A stretch of 64,000 nt of DNA, from contig CAVOKJ010000002.1 of the NCBI GenBank assembly GCA_963696495.1, forward strand, positions 62,001-126,000, read 5' to 3'. The translations under genes and the position numbers were made by a program. This stretch comes from Bog-756 sp963696495. GTDB lineage: Bacteria; Actinomycetota; Acidimicrobiia; Acidimicrobiales; RAAP-2. Shown here one piece after another: positions 8,919-17,155 of the stretch. Under the pieces are notes generated by a model. That model saw only the letters and a program-made list of their open reading frames with translations, did no database searches and was not told where the DNA came from. Numbering within the stretch: position 1 is the first letter of the stretch; every line of letters begins with the position of its first letter.

Positions 8919-11765
8919 ATGACCCGGCGACGACGCGGCCTCGCGGTAGTGGCCGCGCTGGCGCCGGCCCTGGTACTCCTGGCGATGGGCGCAGGGGTCG
9001 TCGCCGGGGCCACCGCCACCGCTGCGGTCCCGGACGTCCGCGTGGGCGGGCACCCACCGGCGCTGCCCCGGGGGTCCGTCGTGACCGGACCGGCGCCCGC
9101 CTCGACGACGGTCACGTCGGACGTGTCGCTCGAGCCCCGCGACGAACCGGCGCTCGCCGCCTTCGTGGATGCCGTGTCGACACCGGGGTCGCCCGAGTAC
9201 CACCGGTACCTGAAGCCGGGACAGTTCGCCTCGGTCTTCGGACCGACCCAGGCCACCATCACCTCGACGCGCCAGTGGCTGGCCTCGACGGGGCTCCGGG
9301 TGGGTGCCACCACGCCCGACGGCCTGTTGGTACCCGTGACCGGCACCGTGTCCGCCATGGAGCGGGCCTTCAGCGTGTCGGTCGTGGACGCCCGGCTGCC
9401 GACCGGCCGCCAGTCGCGGTTCGTCGCCAGTGCGCCGGCGGTGCCGGCCGCCCTCGCCCCGTCCATCCAGGGGGTGATCGGCCTGAGCACCGTGGCCCAG
9501 CCCCAGCCGGAGCTGGTCCGGGGTGATGGCGGCGCCGGCGCCGGTGGAGGAGCCACCTCCTCCGCCGGCGCACCCACGTCGGTGCCGGCCGGACCGCACG
9601 CGGCGGCGGCCACCCCGCACGCCGGGCCGGCGGCCTGCACGAACGCCTCGGCGGCGGCGCAACGGTACGGGGGCTACACGGCCGACCAGCTGGCGTCGAT
9701 CTACGGGCTCAGCACGCTCTACGGCGACGGCCTCGAGGGGACCGGCCAGACCGTGGGCATCTACGAGCTCGAGCCCTACACGCAGGCCGACATCTCGACG
9801 TACCTGAGCTGCTTCGGACTCACCAACCCGGTCAACGAGGTCGCGGTGGACGGCGGTTCCACCGCGCCGCAGTCCGGTGAGGCGGCGCTGGACATCGAGG
9901 GCGTGGCCGGCCTCGCCCCCGGTGCCTCGGTCCTCGTCTACGAGGGCAACGACAGCACCGCCTCGGGTCCCCTCGACACCTACGACGCCATGGTGAGCGC
10001 GGACACGGCCAACGTGCTCACGACCAGCTGGGGGACGTGCGAGCCGGAGATGGACCCCGCCGAACAGGCCGCCCAGTCAACCATCTTCGCCGAGGCCGCC
10101 ACCCAGGGGCAGACCGTCGTGGCCGCATCGGGGGACTCGGGGTCGACCGACTGCTATTCGCCCCTCTACAGCGACGCCGATGCGGCGGTGACGGTGGACG
10201 ATCCGGCGGACCAGCCCGGGGTCACCGGGGTGGGGGGCACCTCGCTCCTCGGGGCCGGGCCCGACGAGTCGGTGTGGAACAACGGCTACGGATCGACCGG
10301 CGGCGGCGTCTCCTCCGACTTCGCCCAACCCGCCTGGCAGGCCGGCCCGGGTGTCGGCGCTCCGGACGACCTGGCCCAGTGCAGCGCGCTCGGACGGTCC
10401 AGCTGCCGGGAGGTCCCCGACGTGGCCGCCTCGGCGGACCCGGCGCACGGGGACATCATCTACTACGGCGGTTCCTGGATCGTCTACGGCGGCACCAGTG
10501 CCGCCTCCCCGGTGTGGGCGGCCATGACCGCGGTGATCGACCAGACCCTGCCCACGCCGGCCGGCCTGATCGATCCGGTCCTCTACGGGGCGGCGACCTG
10601 TGTCGCCTCGCCGTTCAACGACGTGACGACCGGCAACAACGCCTGGATCGCCGCCGCCGGTGGCCGGTACCCGGCGACGGCCGACTACGACACGGCCACC
10701 GGCTGGGGCTCGGCCAACGCCGCCGAGCTGGAGTCGGCGCTGGTCTCTCCCAAGATCTGTCCGGTGGTGCAGAGTGTCAATCCGGCGAAGGGCGCGCCCG
10801 GCGGCGGGAACACGGTCATCATCACCGGGACGGACTTCGCCGGCGCCACCGCCGTGCGGTTCGGGTCCACGCCGGTGGCGTTCACCGTCACGTCGCCGAC
10901 GACGATCACCGTCGCCGTGCCCCCCGGGCCCAGTGGGTCGACCGTGGACGTGACGGTGCAGGGTACCCAGGGGTCCAGCCGGGTCGTCAGTTCGGACCGC
11001 TACACCTATGCGGCACCCGGCTACTGGCTGGCGGCGTCCGACGGCGGCATCTTCACCTTCGGTCGGACCGGGTTCTTCGGGTCGACCGGTGGGATCCAGC
11101 TGAACCGGCCGGTGGTGGGCGTGGCCTCCTCCGCTGACGACGGGGGCTACTGGCTGGTGGCGTCCGACGGCGGGGTGTTCACCTTCGGCGACGCCGGCTT
11201 CTACGGGTCGACCGGCGCACTGCGGCTGAACAAGCCCATCGTGGGCATGGCCGCCACCACGGACGGCAGGGGCTACTGGCTGGTGGCATCCGACGGCGGG
11301 GTGTTCTCCTTCGGCGACGCCCGGTTCTACGGCTCCACCGGGGCCATCCACCTGAACAAGCCGATCGTGGGCATGGCCGCCACCCCCGACGGGCGGGGCT
11401 ACTGGCTGGTGGCGTCCGACGGCGGGGTGTTCACCTTCGGTGACGCCCGGTTCGACGGCTCCACCGGGGCCATCCACCTGAACCAGCCCGTGGTCGGCCT
11501 GTCCTCGACGGTCGACGGGCGGGGCTACTGGCTGGTGGCGTCCGACGGCGGGATCTTCACGTTCGGCGACGCCCGGTTCGACGGCTCCACCGGGGCCATC
11601 CACCTGAACAAGCCCATCGTGGGCATGGCCGCCACCCCCGACGGGCGGGGCTACTGGCTGGTGGCGTCCGACGGCGGGGTGTTCACCTTCGGTGACGCCG
11701 GCTTCTACGGGTCGACCGGCGCACTGCGGCTGAACGAACCGATCGTGGGGATGACGCCCACCTGA
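8919..11765 (+). CDS. Secreted S53 (sedolisin/kumamolisin) serine protease with IPT domain and C-terminal repeats
   Basis: A 948-residue exported pro-protease. In order: Arg-rich signal peptide (1-35), S53 activation pro-domain (about 50-195), low-complexity linker (200-245), and the catalytic domain (about 250-610). Family residues are visible: Glu321 and Asp325 in GEAALDIE, oxyanion Asp406 in ASGDSGS, and Ser527 in GGTSAASP. The Ca-site region is near YDTATGWGS. Then come an IPT/TIG domain (about 617-697) and six copies of a 42-residue repeat (GYWLVASDGGVFTFGDA...) from 701 to the end. S53 enzymes usually act at acid pH. The repeats probably form a beta-rich adhesion or surface module. No cell-wall anchor motif is visible, so it is probably released or loosely bound. 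Confidence 0.92.
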   Translation: MTRRRRGLAVVAALAPALVLLAMGAGVVAGATATAAVPDVRVGGHPPALPRGSVVTGPAPASTTVTSDVSLEPRDEPALAAFVDAVSTPGSPEYHRYLKPGQFASVFGPTQATITSTRQWLASTGLRVGATTPDGLLVPVTGTVSAMERAFSVSVVDARLPTGRQSRFVASAPAVPAALAPSIQGVIGLSTVAQPQPELVRGDGGAGAGGGATSSAGAPTSVPAGPHAAAATPHAGPAACTNASAAAQRYGGYTADQLASIYGLSTLYGDGLEGTGQTVGIYELEPYTQADISTYLSCFGLTNPVNEVAVDGGSTAPQSGEAALDIEGVAGLAPGASVLVYEGNDSTASGPLDTYDAMVSADTANVLTTSWGTCEPEMDPAEQAAQSTIFAEAATQGQTVVAASGDSGSTDCYSPLYSDADAAVTVDDPADQPGVTGVGGTSLLGAGPDESVWNNGYGSTGGGVSSDFAQPAWQAGPGVGAPDDLAQCSALGRSSCREVPDVAASADPAHGDIIYYGGSWIVYGGTSAASPVWAAMTAVIDQTLPTPAGLIDPVLYGAATCVASPFNDVTTGNNAWIAAAGGRYPATADYDTATGWGSANAAELESALVSPKICPVVQSVNPAKGAPGGGNTVIITGTDFAGATAVRFGSTPVAFTVTSPTTITVAVPPGPSGSTVDVTVQGTQGSSRVVSSDRYTYAAPGYWLAASDGGIFTFGRTGFFGSTGGIQLNRPVVGVASSADDGGYWLVASDGGVFTFGDAGFYGSTGALRLNKPIVGMAATTDGRGYWLVASDGGVFSFGDARFYGSTGAIHLNKPIVGMAATPDGRGYWLVASDGGVFTFGDARFDGSTGAIHLNQPVVGLSSTVDGRGYWLVASDGGIFTFGDARFDGSTGAIHLNKPIVGMAATPDGRGYWLVASDGGVFTFGDAGFYGSTGALRLNEPIVGMTPT
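11019..11764 (+). repeat. Six tandem 126-bp coding repeats in the S53 protease
   Basis: Six in-frame copies of a unit of about 126 bases encode GYW-x-ASDGG-x-F-x-FG...GSTG...LN-x-P-x-VG. Copies 2-6 are close to identical over long stretches; copy 1 is more diverged and the last is cut short by the stop. High DNA identity suggests recent duplication or homogenisation by recombination. It could also cause assembly collapse, so the true copy number may differ. Confidence 0.95.
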
Positions 11766-11813
11766 CCGGGTCGCCGACCGGTCACCGACGAACTCGCCGC
11801 GCCGATCCGCATC

Positions 11814-11819
11814 TATGCT
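11814..11819 (+). promoter_or_regulatory. -10 box of the capA-like gene, leaderless type
   Basis: TATGCT, six bases (GCCGCG) before the GTG start, gives a leaderless geometry and supports GTG 11826 as the start codon. Confidence 0.5.
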
Positions 11820-11825
11820 GCCGCG

Positions 11826-13145
11826 GTGCCGGTGGCCCTCGCTCCCCCCGACCCCGTGGTCTCGCCCGTCGCCCGTCCCTCCGGATCGGTCCCGCCGCCG
11901 CCCTCCGGCCCCGATGCCACCTCCCGACGTGTCCGGAGGAACCGCCGGCTGTGGGCGCTCGGCCTGCTGGCCCTGGTCGGGCTGGTGGCCTGGTGGCTGA
12001 CGTCGGGGGGCTCCCCGGCGGCCAACGGTCCGGTGCACCACCAACCGCCGGCGGCGCACCGCACCGCACCGCCGTCGCCCGTGGCCAACACGCGTCTCGA
12101 CCCCGACTGGGAGGGGGACGGGAAACCCGAGACGTTCGCGTTCGGCGGTGACGTCAACTTCCCGACCGGCAGCACGCTGGCGTCCCGATTGGCCGACGAC
12201 CCGTCGACCGCGCTCGGGCCCGGCGTGCCGGTTCTGCTGTCGGGGGTCGACCTGTCGATGGTCAACCTCGAGACGGCGCTGACCGACGGCGGCTGCCCTC
12301 AACCCCAGGACAAGCAGTACGTCTTCTACGCGCCCTCGAGCGCGGTCACGGCGTTCCGGGGTGCGGGTGTCTCCCTGGTGAGCGAGGCCAACAACCACGG
12401 GGAGGACTGCGGGCCGGCCGGCCTGCAGATGGCGCTGGCTGCCCGACAGCAGTCGGGCTATCCGGTCATGGGCATCGGCCAGAACGCCGCCCAGGCGTTC
12501 ACCCCCTACCGCATCACCGTCAACGGCCAGAAGGTGTCGATCATCGCCGCCACCCAGGTCATCGATTCGGACCTGCAGACGGTGTGGACGGCCACGACCA
12601 CGCAGCCCGGCCTGGCGTCGGCCTACGACGTGACCGACCTCGTGCACGCCGTCGAGGCGGCGCGCCGGGTGTCCGACACCGTCATCGTCTTCCTGCACTG
12701 GGGGACGGAGCTCGACGCGTGCCCCAACCCGGAGCAGGAGCCGCTGGCCCAGCTCCTGGTCCGGGCGGGCGCCGACATCATCGTCGGTAGCCACGCCCAC
12801 GTGCTGCTCGGCGGAGGCTACCTGGGCTCGGCCTATGTCGACTACGGGCTCGGCAACTTCGCCTTCTACAACGATCCCGCCCCGACCGACCAGAGTGGCT
12901 CGCTGGTCATCACCGCCACCGGACGGCACATCGACAGCGCCACGTGGCGACCGGCGATCATCGAGAACGAGCTCCCCCAACCCCTGTCGGGGGCGGCCGC
13001 CTCCACCGCCCTCCAGGCCTGGTCGGCGGCACGCACCTGTACCGACGCCACTGCGGGCCCGGGAACGCCGCTCGCCTCACCGACCACCGAGGTGTCGCCG
13101 GCCAGCCCGGCCGTCTCCCAGCAGCTGTCGGTTGATTCCGGCTAG
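11826..13145 (+). CDS. CapA-family (poly-gamma-glutamate synthesis/metallophosphatase-fold) membrane-anchored protein
   Basis: A 439-residue protein with a Pro-rich cytoplasmic start, one TM anchor (about 43-61, LWALGLLALVGLVAWWL) and an extracytoplasmic CapA-like domain. Family motifs are FAFGGDVNF at the start of the domain, MVNLETALT, SEANNH, VIVFLHWGTEL and IIVGSHAHVLLGG; these Asp, Asn and His residues form the metal centre in the metallophosphatase fold. Bacillus CapA takes part in poly-gamma-glutamate capsule export, but no capB/capC are nearby, so the substrate here is unknown. Its own leaderless promoter and its place after a secreted protease suggest a cell-surface role. Confidence 0.85.
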   Translation: MPVALAPPDPVVSPVARPSGSVPPPPSGPDATSRRVRRNRRLWALGLLALVGLVAWWLTSGGSPAANGPVHHQPPAAHRTAPPSPVANTRLDPDWEGDGKPETFAFGGDVNFPTGSTLASRLADDPSTALGPGVPVLLSGVDLSMVNLETALTDGGCPQPQDKQYVFYAPSSAVTAFRGAGVSLVSEANNHGEDCGPAGLQMALAARQQSGYPVMGIGQNAAQAFTPYRITVNGQKVSIIAATQVIDSDLQTVWTATTTQPGLASAYDVTDLVHAVEAARRVSDTVIVFLHWGTELDACPNPEQEPLAQLLVRAGADIIVGSHAHVLLGGGYLGSAYVDYGLGNFAFYNDPAPTDQSGSLVITATGRHIDSATWRPAIIENELPQPLSGAAASTALQAWSAARTCTDATAGPGTPLASPTTEVSPASPAVSQQLSVDSG

Positions 13146-13191
13146 ACGCGGGCACCCGGGACATTCCGGGTCCGGGGGTGCCACCACCATC

Positions 13192-13197
13192 TAAGCT
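13192..13197 (+). promoter_or_regulatory. -10-like box upstream of the DUF948-like gene
   Basis: TAAGCT lies nine bases before the ATG at 13207. Transcription would begin within a few bases of the start codon. Confidence 0.4.
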
Positions 13198-13206
13198 CTC
13201 CGGATC

Positions 13207-13632
13207 ATGTCCGCCGGTCAGATCGCCGTACTCGTGGCGTCGCTCGCCAGTGCCCTGGCCGTCGTCGGGCTGCTGGTGGCCATCGGGTCCCTCCGCTCCG
13301 AGGTCCGCCGACTGGCGGCGACGTCCGAGCAGCTGCGACGCCAGACGGTGCCGCTGGTGGCCGACGCCCACCGGGTGGTCGACCAGGCGGCCACCGAGAT
13401 GGAACGGGTCGGCGCCGTCCTCGACACCACCGAGTCGGTGCACGCCACCGTGGACTCGGCGTCGCGGCTGGCCTATCGGGCCTTCGCCAATCCGGTGGTC
13501 AAGGTCCTGGCCGTGAGGGCCGGTGCCGCCACGGGGATCCGGCGCCTCGCCTCCGGCACCGAGTCGGATCGGCGCAACGGGTCCTCGGGGAACGGAAACG
13601 GGTCCTCGGGGAACGGAAGGGCGGGGCACTAG
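13207..13632 (+). CDS. DUF948-like small membrane protein
   Basis: A 141-residue protein with one N-terminal TM segment (about 5-27), then a long amphipathic, probably coiled-coil stretch (residues 28-90: SLRSEVRRLAATSEQLRRQ, VDQAATEMERV), and a Gly/Asn/Ser-rich tail. This matches the DUF948 pattern; such a gene commonly sits just upstream of alaS in Actinobacteria. The function is unknown. It is followed after 2 bases by the next small gene, so the two are probably co-translated. Confidence 0.75.
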   Translation: MSAGQIAVLVASLASALAVVGLLVAIGSLRSEVRRLAATSEQLRRQTVPLVADAHRVVDQAATEMERVGAVLDTTESVHATVDSASRLAYRAFANPVVKVLAVRAGAATGIRRLASGTESDRRNGSSGNGNGSSGNGRAGH

Positions 13633-13634
13633 CG

Positions 13635-14045
13635 ATGCCCAAGCGAACGTTCTGGCTGGCCACCGGGGTGGCGATCGGGGCCGGCTCCTCCCTGTGGGCC
13701 GAGCGCAAGGTCCGTCGATCGGTGCAGCAGGCCGCGGCCCGGCTGCAACCCGACGCCGTCGTCCTGGAGGTGGGCCGGTCGGCCCGCCAGGTCGCCGGGA
13801 CCGCCGGCAACCGGGTGCGCGACGCCGTCTCCATCGGCCGCGACGAGATGCAGCGCCGCGAGGAGGAGCTCTGGGCCGGGCTGGCCGCCCAGGGGGTGGA
13901 GCAGGTCCCGCCGGTGGCCCCGGAGACGACAGCACCGGCGGTGGCTCCGGTCGCACCCGTCGGGGCCGTCGACGGCCGCCGCCGCCGTGAAGGGACCCGG
14001 ACCCGGGTGCTCCGGAGGAAATCGCCTTCTCACCTGGGCAAGTAG
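13635..14045 (+). CDS. Hypothetical protein upstream of alaS
   Basis: A 136-residue protein with a short hydrophobic N terminus (FWLATGVAIGAGSSLWAE) that could be a TM anchor or signal, then a helical stretch (RKVRRSVQQAAARLQPDA) and a basic, Pro/Ala-rich C terminus. A small protein of this layout next to a DUF948 gene and alaS is common in Actinobacteria. I cannot assign a function. The final Lys codon and TAG stop run into the -10 box of alaS. Confidence 0.7.
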   Translation: MPKRTFWLATGVAIGAGSSLWAERKVRRSVQQAAARLQPDAVVLEVGRSARQVAGTAGNRVRDAVSIGRDEMQRREEELWAGLAAQGVEQVPPVAPETTAPAVAPVAPVGAVDGRRRREGTRTRVLRRKSPSHLGK

Positions 14046-14048
14046 TAT
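14043..14048 (+). promoter_or_regulatory. -10 box of alaS built on the upstream stop codon
   Basis: TAGTAT begins with the TAG stop of the preceding gene and ends eight bases before the alaS GTG (spacer CCGGGGTC). No Shine-Dalgarno site is seen. Confidence 0.4.
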
Positions 14049-14056
14049 CCGGGGTC

Positions 14057-16654
14057 GTGACTCCCGGCACGGCGCCCGACGCCGATCAGTTGCGTGACGC
14101 CTTCACCCGGTTCTTCGTCGAGCGCGGCCACAGCGCCGTGCCCTCGGCCAGCCTCATCCCGCACGACCCCTCGGTCCTGTTCACCATCGCCGGCATGGTG
14201 CCGTTCAAACCGTTCTTCCTGGGCGACGAGGTACCCCCCTGGCCGCGGGCCACGTCGGTGCAGAAGTGCTTCCGGACCGTCGACATCGACATCGTCGGCA
14301 CCACGCAACGGCACTGCACCTTCTTCGAGATGCTGGGCAACTTCAGCTTCGGCGACTACTTCAAGACCGACGCCATCCCGTTCGCCTGGGAGCTGGTGAC
14401 CGAGGTCCTGGGTATCGACGGCGACCGGCTGTGGGTCACCGTCCACGACAGCGACGACGAGGCCGAGCGGATCTGGACCGACGGGGTCGGCGTCTCCGCC
14501 GCCCGGGTCCAACGCCTGGGTGACGACAACTTCTGGAAGATGGGGGACACCGGGCCGTGCGGACCGAGCTCGGAGATCTTCTTCGACAAGGGTCCCGCCT
14601 ACGGTGAGGACGGCGGGCCCGCCTTCGGTGGCTCCGAGCGGTTCGTGGAGATCTGGAACCTCGTGTTCATGCAGTACAACCGCAACGCCGATGGTGCCAC
14701 CGAGCCGCTGCCCCGGCCCAGCATCGACACCGGCGCCGGTCTCGAGAGGATCCTGCCCGTCCTCCAGGGGGTGGACTCGATCTTCGCCACCGACCTGTTC
14801 CTCCCCATGATCGAGACGGCCCAGTCGGTCACCGGCCACGCCTACGGTGACGACGAACGGGTCGACGTCGGCTTGCGGATCCTCGCCGACCACGGCCGGG
14901 CCATGTCCATGCTGGTGGCCGACGGCGTGCTCCCCTCCAACGAGGGTCGGGGCTACGTGCTCCGCCGGATCATCCGGCGGACGGTGCGGCGCGCCCGGCA
15001 GCTGGGGGTGGACCGTCCCTTCACGCCGGCGCTCGTCGACGCCGCCGTGGGGGTGCTGGGGTCGGCCTATCCGGCCCTGGCCGAGCAGCACCGCCTGATC
15101 ACCGATGTGGTCGTCCGGGAGGAGGAGGGCTTCTTGCGCACCCTGGCCACCGGCTCCACCATCCTCGAGGAGCAGCTGGCCTCGGGCATGAACTCGGTCA
15201 CCGGTGACGTGGCCTTCCGTCTCCACGATACCTACGGCTTTCCGATCGAGCTGACCGTGGAGATCGCCGAGGAGGCCGGGGTCGCCGTCGACCTGGCCGG
15301 CTTCGAGGCGGCCATGGAGGTCCAGCGCTCCCAGGCCCGTGCCGCCGCCCGGGCCGGCCGGACCGTCGCCGGCGAGGAGGCCTACCGCTCGGTGCTCGAC
15401 ACCGAGGGGCAGACCGTCTTCGTGGGCCAGCGACCCGACGGGTACTCGGCCCCGGCCCGGGTGGTGGCCGTGCTGGCCGATCTCGATCCCGACCACGCTG
15501 GCCAGGCCGAGATCTTCCTCGACCGGACCCCCTTCTACGCCGAGAGCGGCGGCCAGGTCGGGGATACGGGCACGATCGTCACCGAGACGGGGACGGCCCT
15601 CGTCTACGACACGGTGTCGGCGCTCCCCGGGCTCACCTCCCACCGGGCCCGCATCACCGGGGAGATCTTCGCCGGCCAGGACGCGCTGGCCACCATCGAC
15701 GGCGTGCGCCGGGACGCGCTGCGCCGCAACCACACCGGCACCCACCTGCTCCACGCCGCCCTGCGCTCCGTCCTGGGCGACCACGTCCGCCAACAGGGGT
15801 CACTGGTGGCGCCCGACCGGCTGCGCTTCGACTTCAGCCACCACGGGGGCGTGGCCCCCGAGGAGCTCGCGGCGGTGGCGACACTCGCCAACGCCGACGT
15901 GCTGACCGACGCCGAGGTGACGGTGGAGGAGACCACCAAGGCCCAGGCCGAGGCTATGGGTGCCCTGGCCTTCTTCGGTGACAAGTACGGCGACCGGGTG
16001 CGTGTCGTCCGGGCCGGGCCGCACTCCATCGAGCTGTGCGGCGGGACCCACGTCGGTGCGCTCGGCATGATCGGGCCGATCACCGTGGTGTCGGAGTCGT
16101 CGATCGGGTCCAACACCAGGCGGTTGGAGGCGGTGACCGGGGCGAGCGCCTTCGACCGCATCGTGGAGCGCGAGGGCCTGCTGTCCGAGGCCGCCGCCCT
16201 GCTGCGCACCGAGCCCGAGCACGTGCCCGAGGCCATCGACCGGCTGCTCGAGCGCCAGAGGGCGGCCGAGCGCTTGCTCGAGGAGGCCCACGGCCGCGAG
16301 CTCCGGGCCGAGGCGTCCTCGCTGGCCTCGGGTGCCGCCGACGGCGTCCTGGTCGCCCGTCGCGACGGCCTGGAGCCCGACCGACTCCGCGACCTCGCCC
16401 AGGCGACCCGGTCCACGGGGGGGCTGCGTGCCGTGGTCCTCGGCGGGAGCCCCGACGGGGTCAAGGCCTCGGTGGCCGTCTCGGCCGACCCGTCGGCGGC
16501 ACCGGTCGACGCCGGTGCCCTGGTCAAGCAGATCGCCCCCCTGCTGGGTGGCGGGGGCGGGGGATCGCCCGAGGTGGCGGTGGCCGGGGGCAAGGACCCC
16601 GGGGGCATCGACCGGGCCCTCGACGAGGCCCGCCGCCAGCTCGGCGGTGCCTGA
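14057..16654 (+). CDS. alaS: Alanyl-tRNA synthetase
   Basis: A full-length 865-residue AlaRS, which charges tRNA-Ala and edits mischarged Ser and Gly. Visible are the class II core (RDAFTRFFVERGHSAVPSASL; MLGNFSFGDYFK; GAGLERILPVLQG), the editing domain zinc ligands (RNHTGTHLLHAALR and the later CGGTH), and the C-terminal Gly-rich C-Ala domain (LLGGGGGGSPEVAVAGG). The GTG start follows a leaderless-type promoter. It heads the alaS-ruvX-mltG-aroE run. Confidence 0.97.
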   Translation: MTPGTAPDADQLRDAFTRFFVERGHSAVPSASLIPHDPSVLFTIAGMVPFKPFFLGDEVPPWPRATSVQKCFRTVDIDIVGTTQRHCTFFEMLGNFSFGDYFKTDAIPFAWELVTEVLGIDGDRLWVTVHDSDDEAERIWTDGVGVSAARVQRLGDDNFWKMGDTGPCGPSSEIFFDKGPAYGEDGGPAFGGSERFVEIWNLVFMQYNRNADGATEPLPRPSIDTGAGLERILPVLQGVDSIFATDLFLPMIETAQSVTGHAYGDDERVDVGLRILADHGRAMSMLVADGVLPSNEGRGYVLRRIIRRTVRRARQLGVDRPFTPALVDAAVGVLGSAYPALAEQHRLITDVVVREEEGFLRTLATGSTILEEQLASGMNSVTGDVAFRLHDTYGFPIELTVEIAEEAGVAVDLAGFEAAMEVQRSQARAAARAGRTVAGEEAYRSVLDTEGQTVFVGQRPDGYSAPARVVAVLADLDPDHAGQAEIFLDRTPFYAESGGQVGDTGTIVTETGTALVYDTVSALPGLTSHRARITGEIFAGQDALATIDGVRRDALRRNHTGTHLLHAALRSVLGDHVRQQGSLVAPDRLRFDFSHHGGVAPEELAAVATLANADVLTDAEVTVEETTKAQAEAMGALAFFGDKYGDRVRVVRAGPHSIELCGGTHVGALGMIGPITVVSESSIGSNTRRLEAVTGASAFDRIVEREGLLSEAAALLRTEPEHVPEAIDRLLERQRAAERLLEEAHGRELRAEASSLASGAADGVLVARRDGLEPDRLRDLAQATRSTGGLRAVVLGGSPDGVKASVAVSADPSAAPVDAGALVKQIAPLLGGGGGGSPEVAVAGGKDPGGIDRALDEARRQLGGA

Positions 16655-16660
16655 ATCGCG

Positions 16661-17155
16661 GTGAGCGGGAGCGCCCCGTCCGGCCGGGGCCGGGTGGTCG
16701 GGATCGACCTGGGTTCGCGGCGGATCGGCATCGCCGTGTCAGACTCGGCCCGTACCATGGCGCTCCCCCGCACCACCCTGGTCCGAACCGGCGACGCCGA
16801 GCGGGACCGGAGGAAGCTGATCGACCTGATCCTCGAAGAGGAGGCCGTGACCGTGGTCGTGGGCCTCCCGCTGTCCCTCGACGGCACACGGGGGCGGGCC
16901 GCCACCGAGGCGGTGGACGAGGCGGAGGCCATCCGGTCGATGCTCGCCTCCCACTCGGTCGGCGTCGAGCTGTTCGACGAACGCCTGACCACCGTGAGCG
17001 CCCACCAGGCACTCGCCGCCGGGGGTTCGCGGGAGCGGGAGCGGCGCAAGGTCGTGGACCAGGCCGCGGCCGCGGTGATGCTGGGTGCCTGGCTCGAGGG
17101 GTCGGGGGGCAGGGCCGGCCCGGAGGGGTCGGCGGGACCGAGGGGCTCCCGGTGA
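16661..17155 (+). CDS. ruvX: RuvX/YqgF, putative pre-16S rRNA nuclease (Holliday junction resolvase fold)
   Basis: A 164-residue RNase H-like protein. The catalytic acidic residues are expected in GIDLGSRRIGIAVSD, VVGLPLSLDG and DERLTT, all present. YqgF proteins process the 5' end of 16S rRNA and have also been called Holliday-junction resolvases. GTG start 6 bases after alaS; the stop overlaps the mltG start as GTGA. The C terminus has a Gly/Pro-rich tail of about 20 residues. Confidence 0.93.
   Translation: MSGSAPSGRGRVVGIDLGSRRIGIAVSDSARTMALPRTTLVRTGDAERDRRKLIDLILEEEAVTVVVGLPLSLDGTRGRAATEAVDEAEAIRSMLASHSVGVELFDERLTTVSAHQALAAGGSRERERRKVVDQAAAAVMLGAWLEGSGGRAGPEGSAGPRGSR

Noticed and set aside
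11019..11764. Regular repeats resembling a CRISPR array
   Set aside because: The unit is 126 bases, in frame and coding, with no unique spacers; no cas genes are present.
10077..12980. A 967-codon minus-strand frame with repeats such as AVGRHQPVAPPV
   Set aside because: It mirrors the repeats of the S53 protease and the CapA-like gene; it has no domain of its own.
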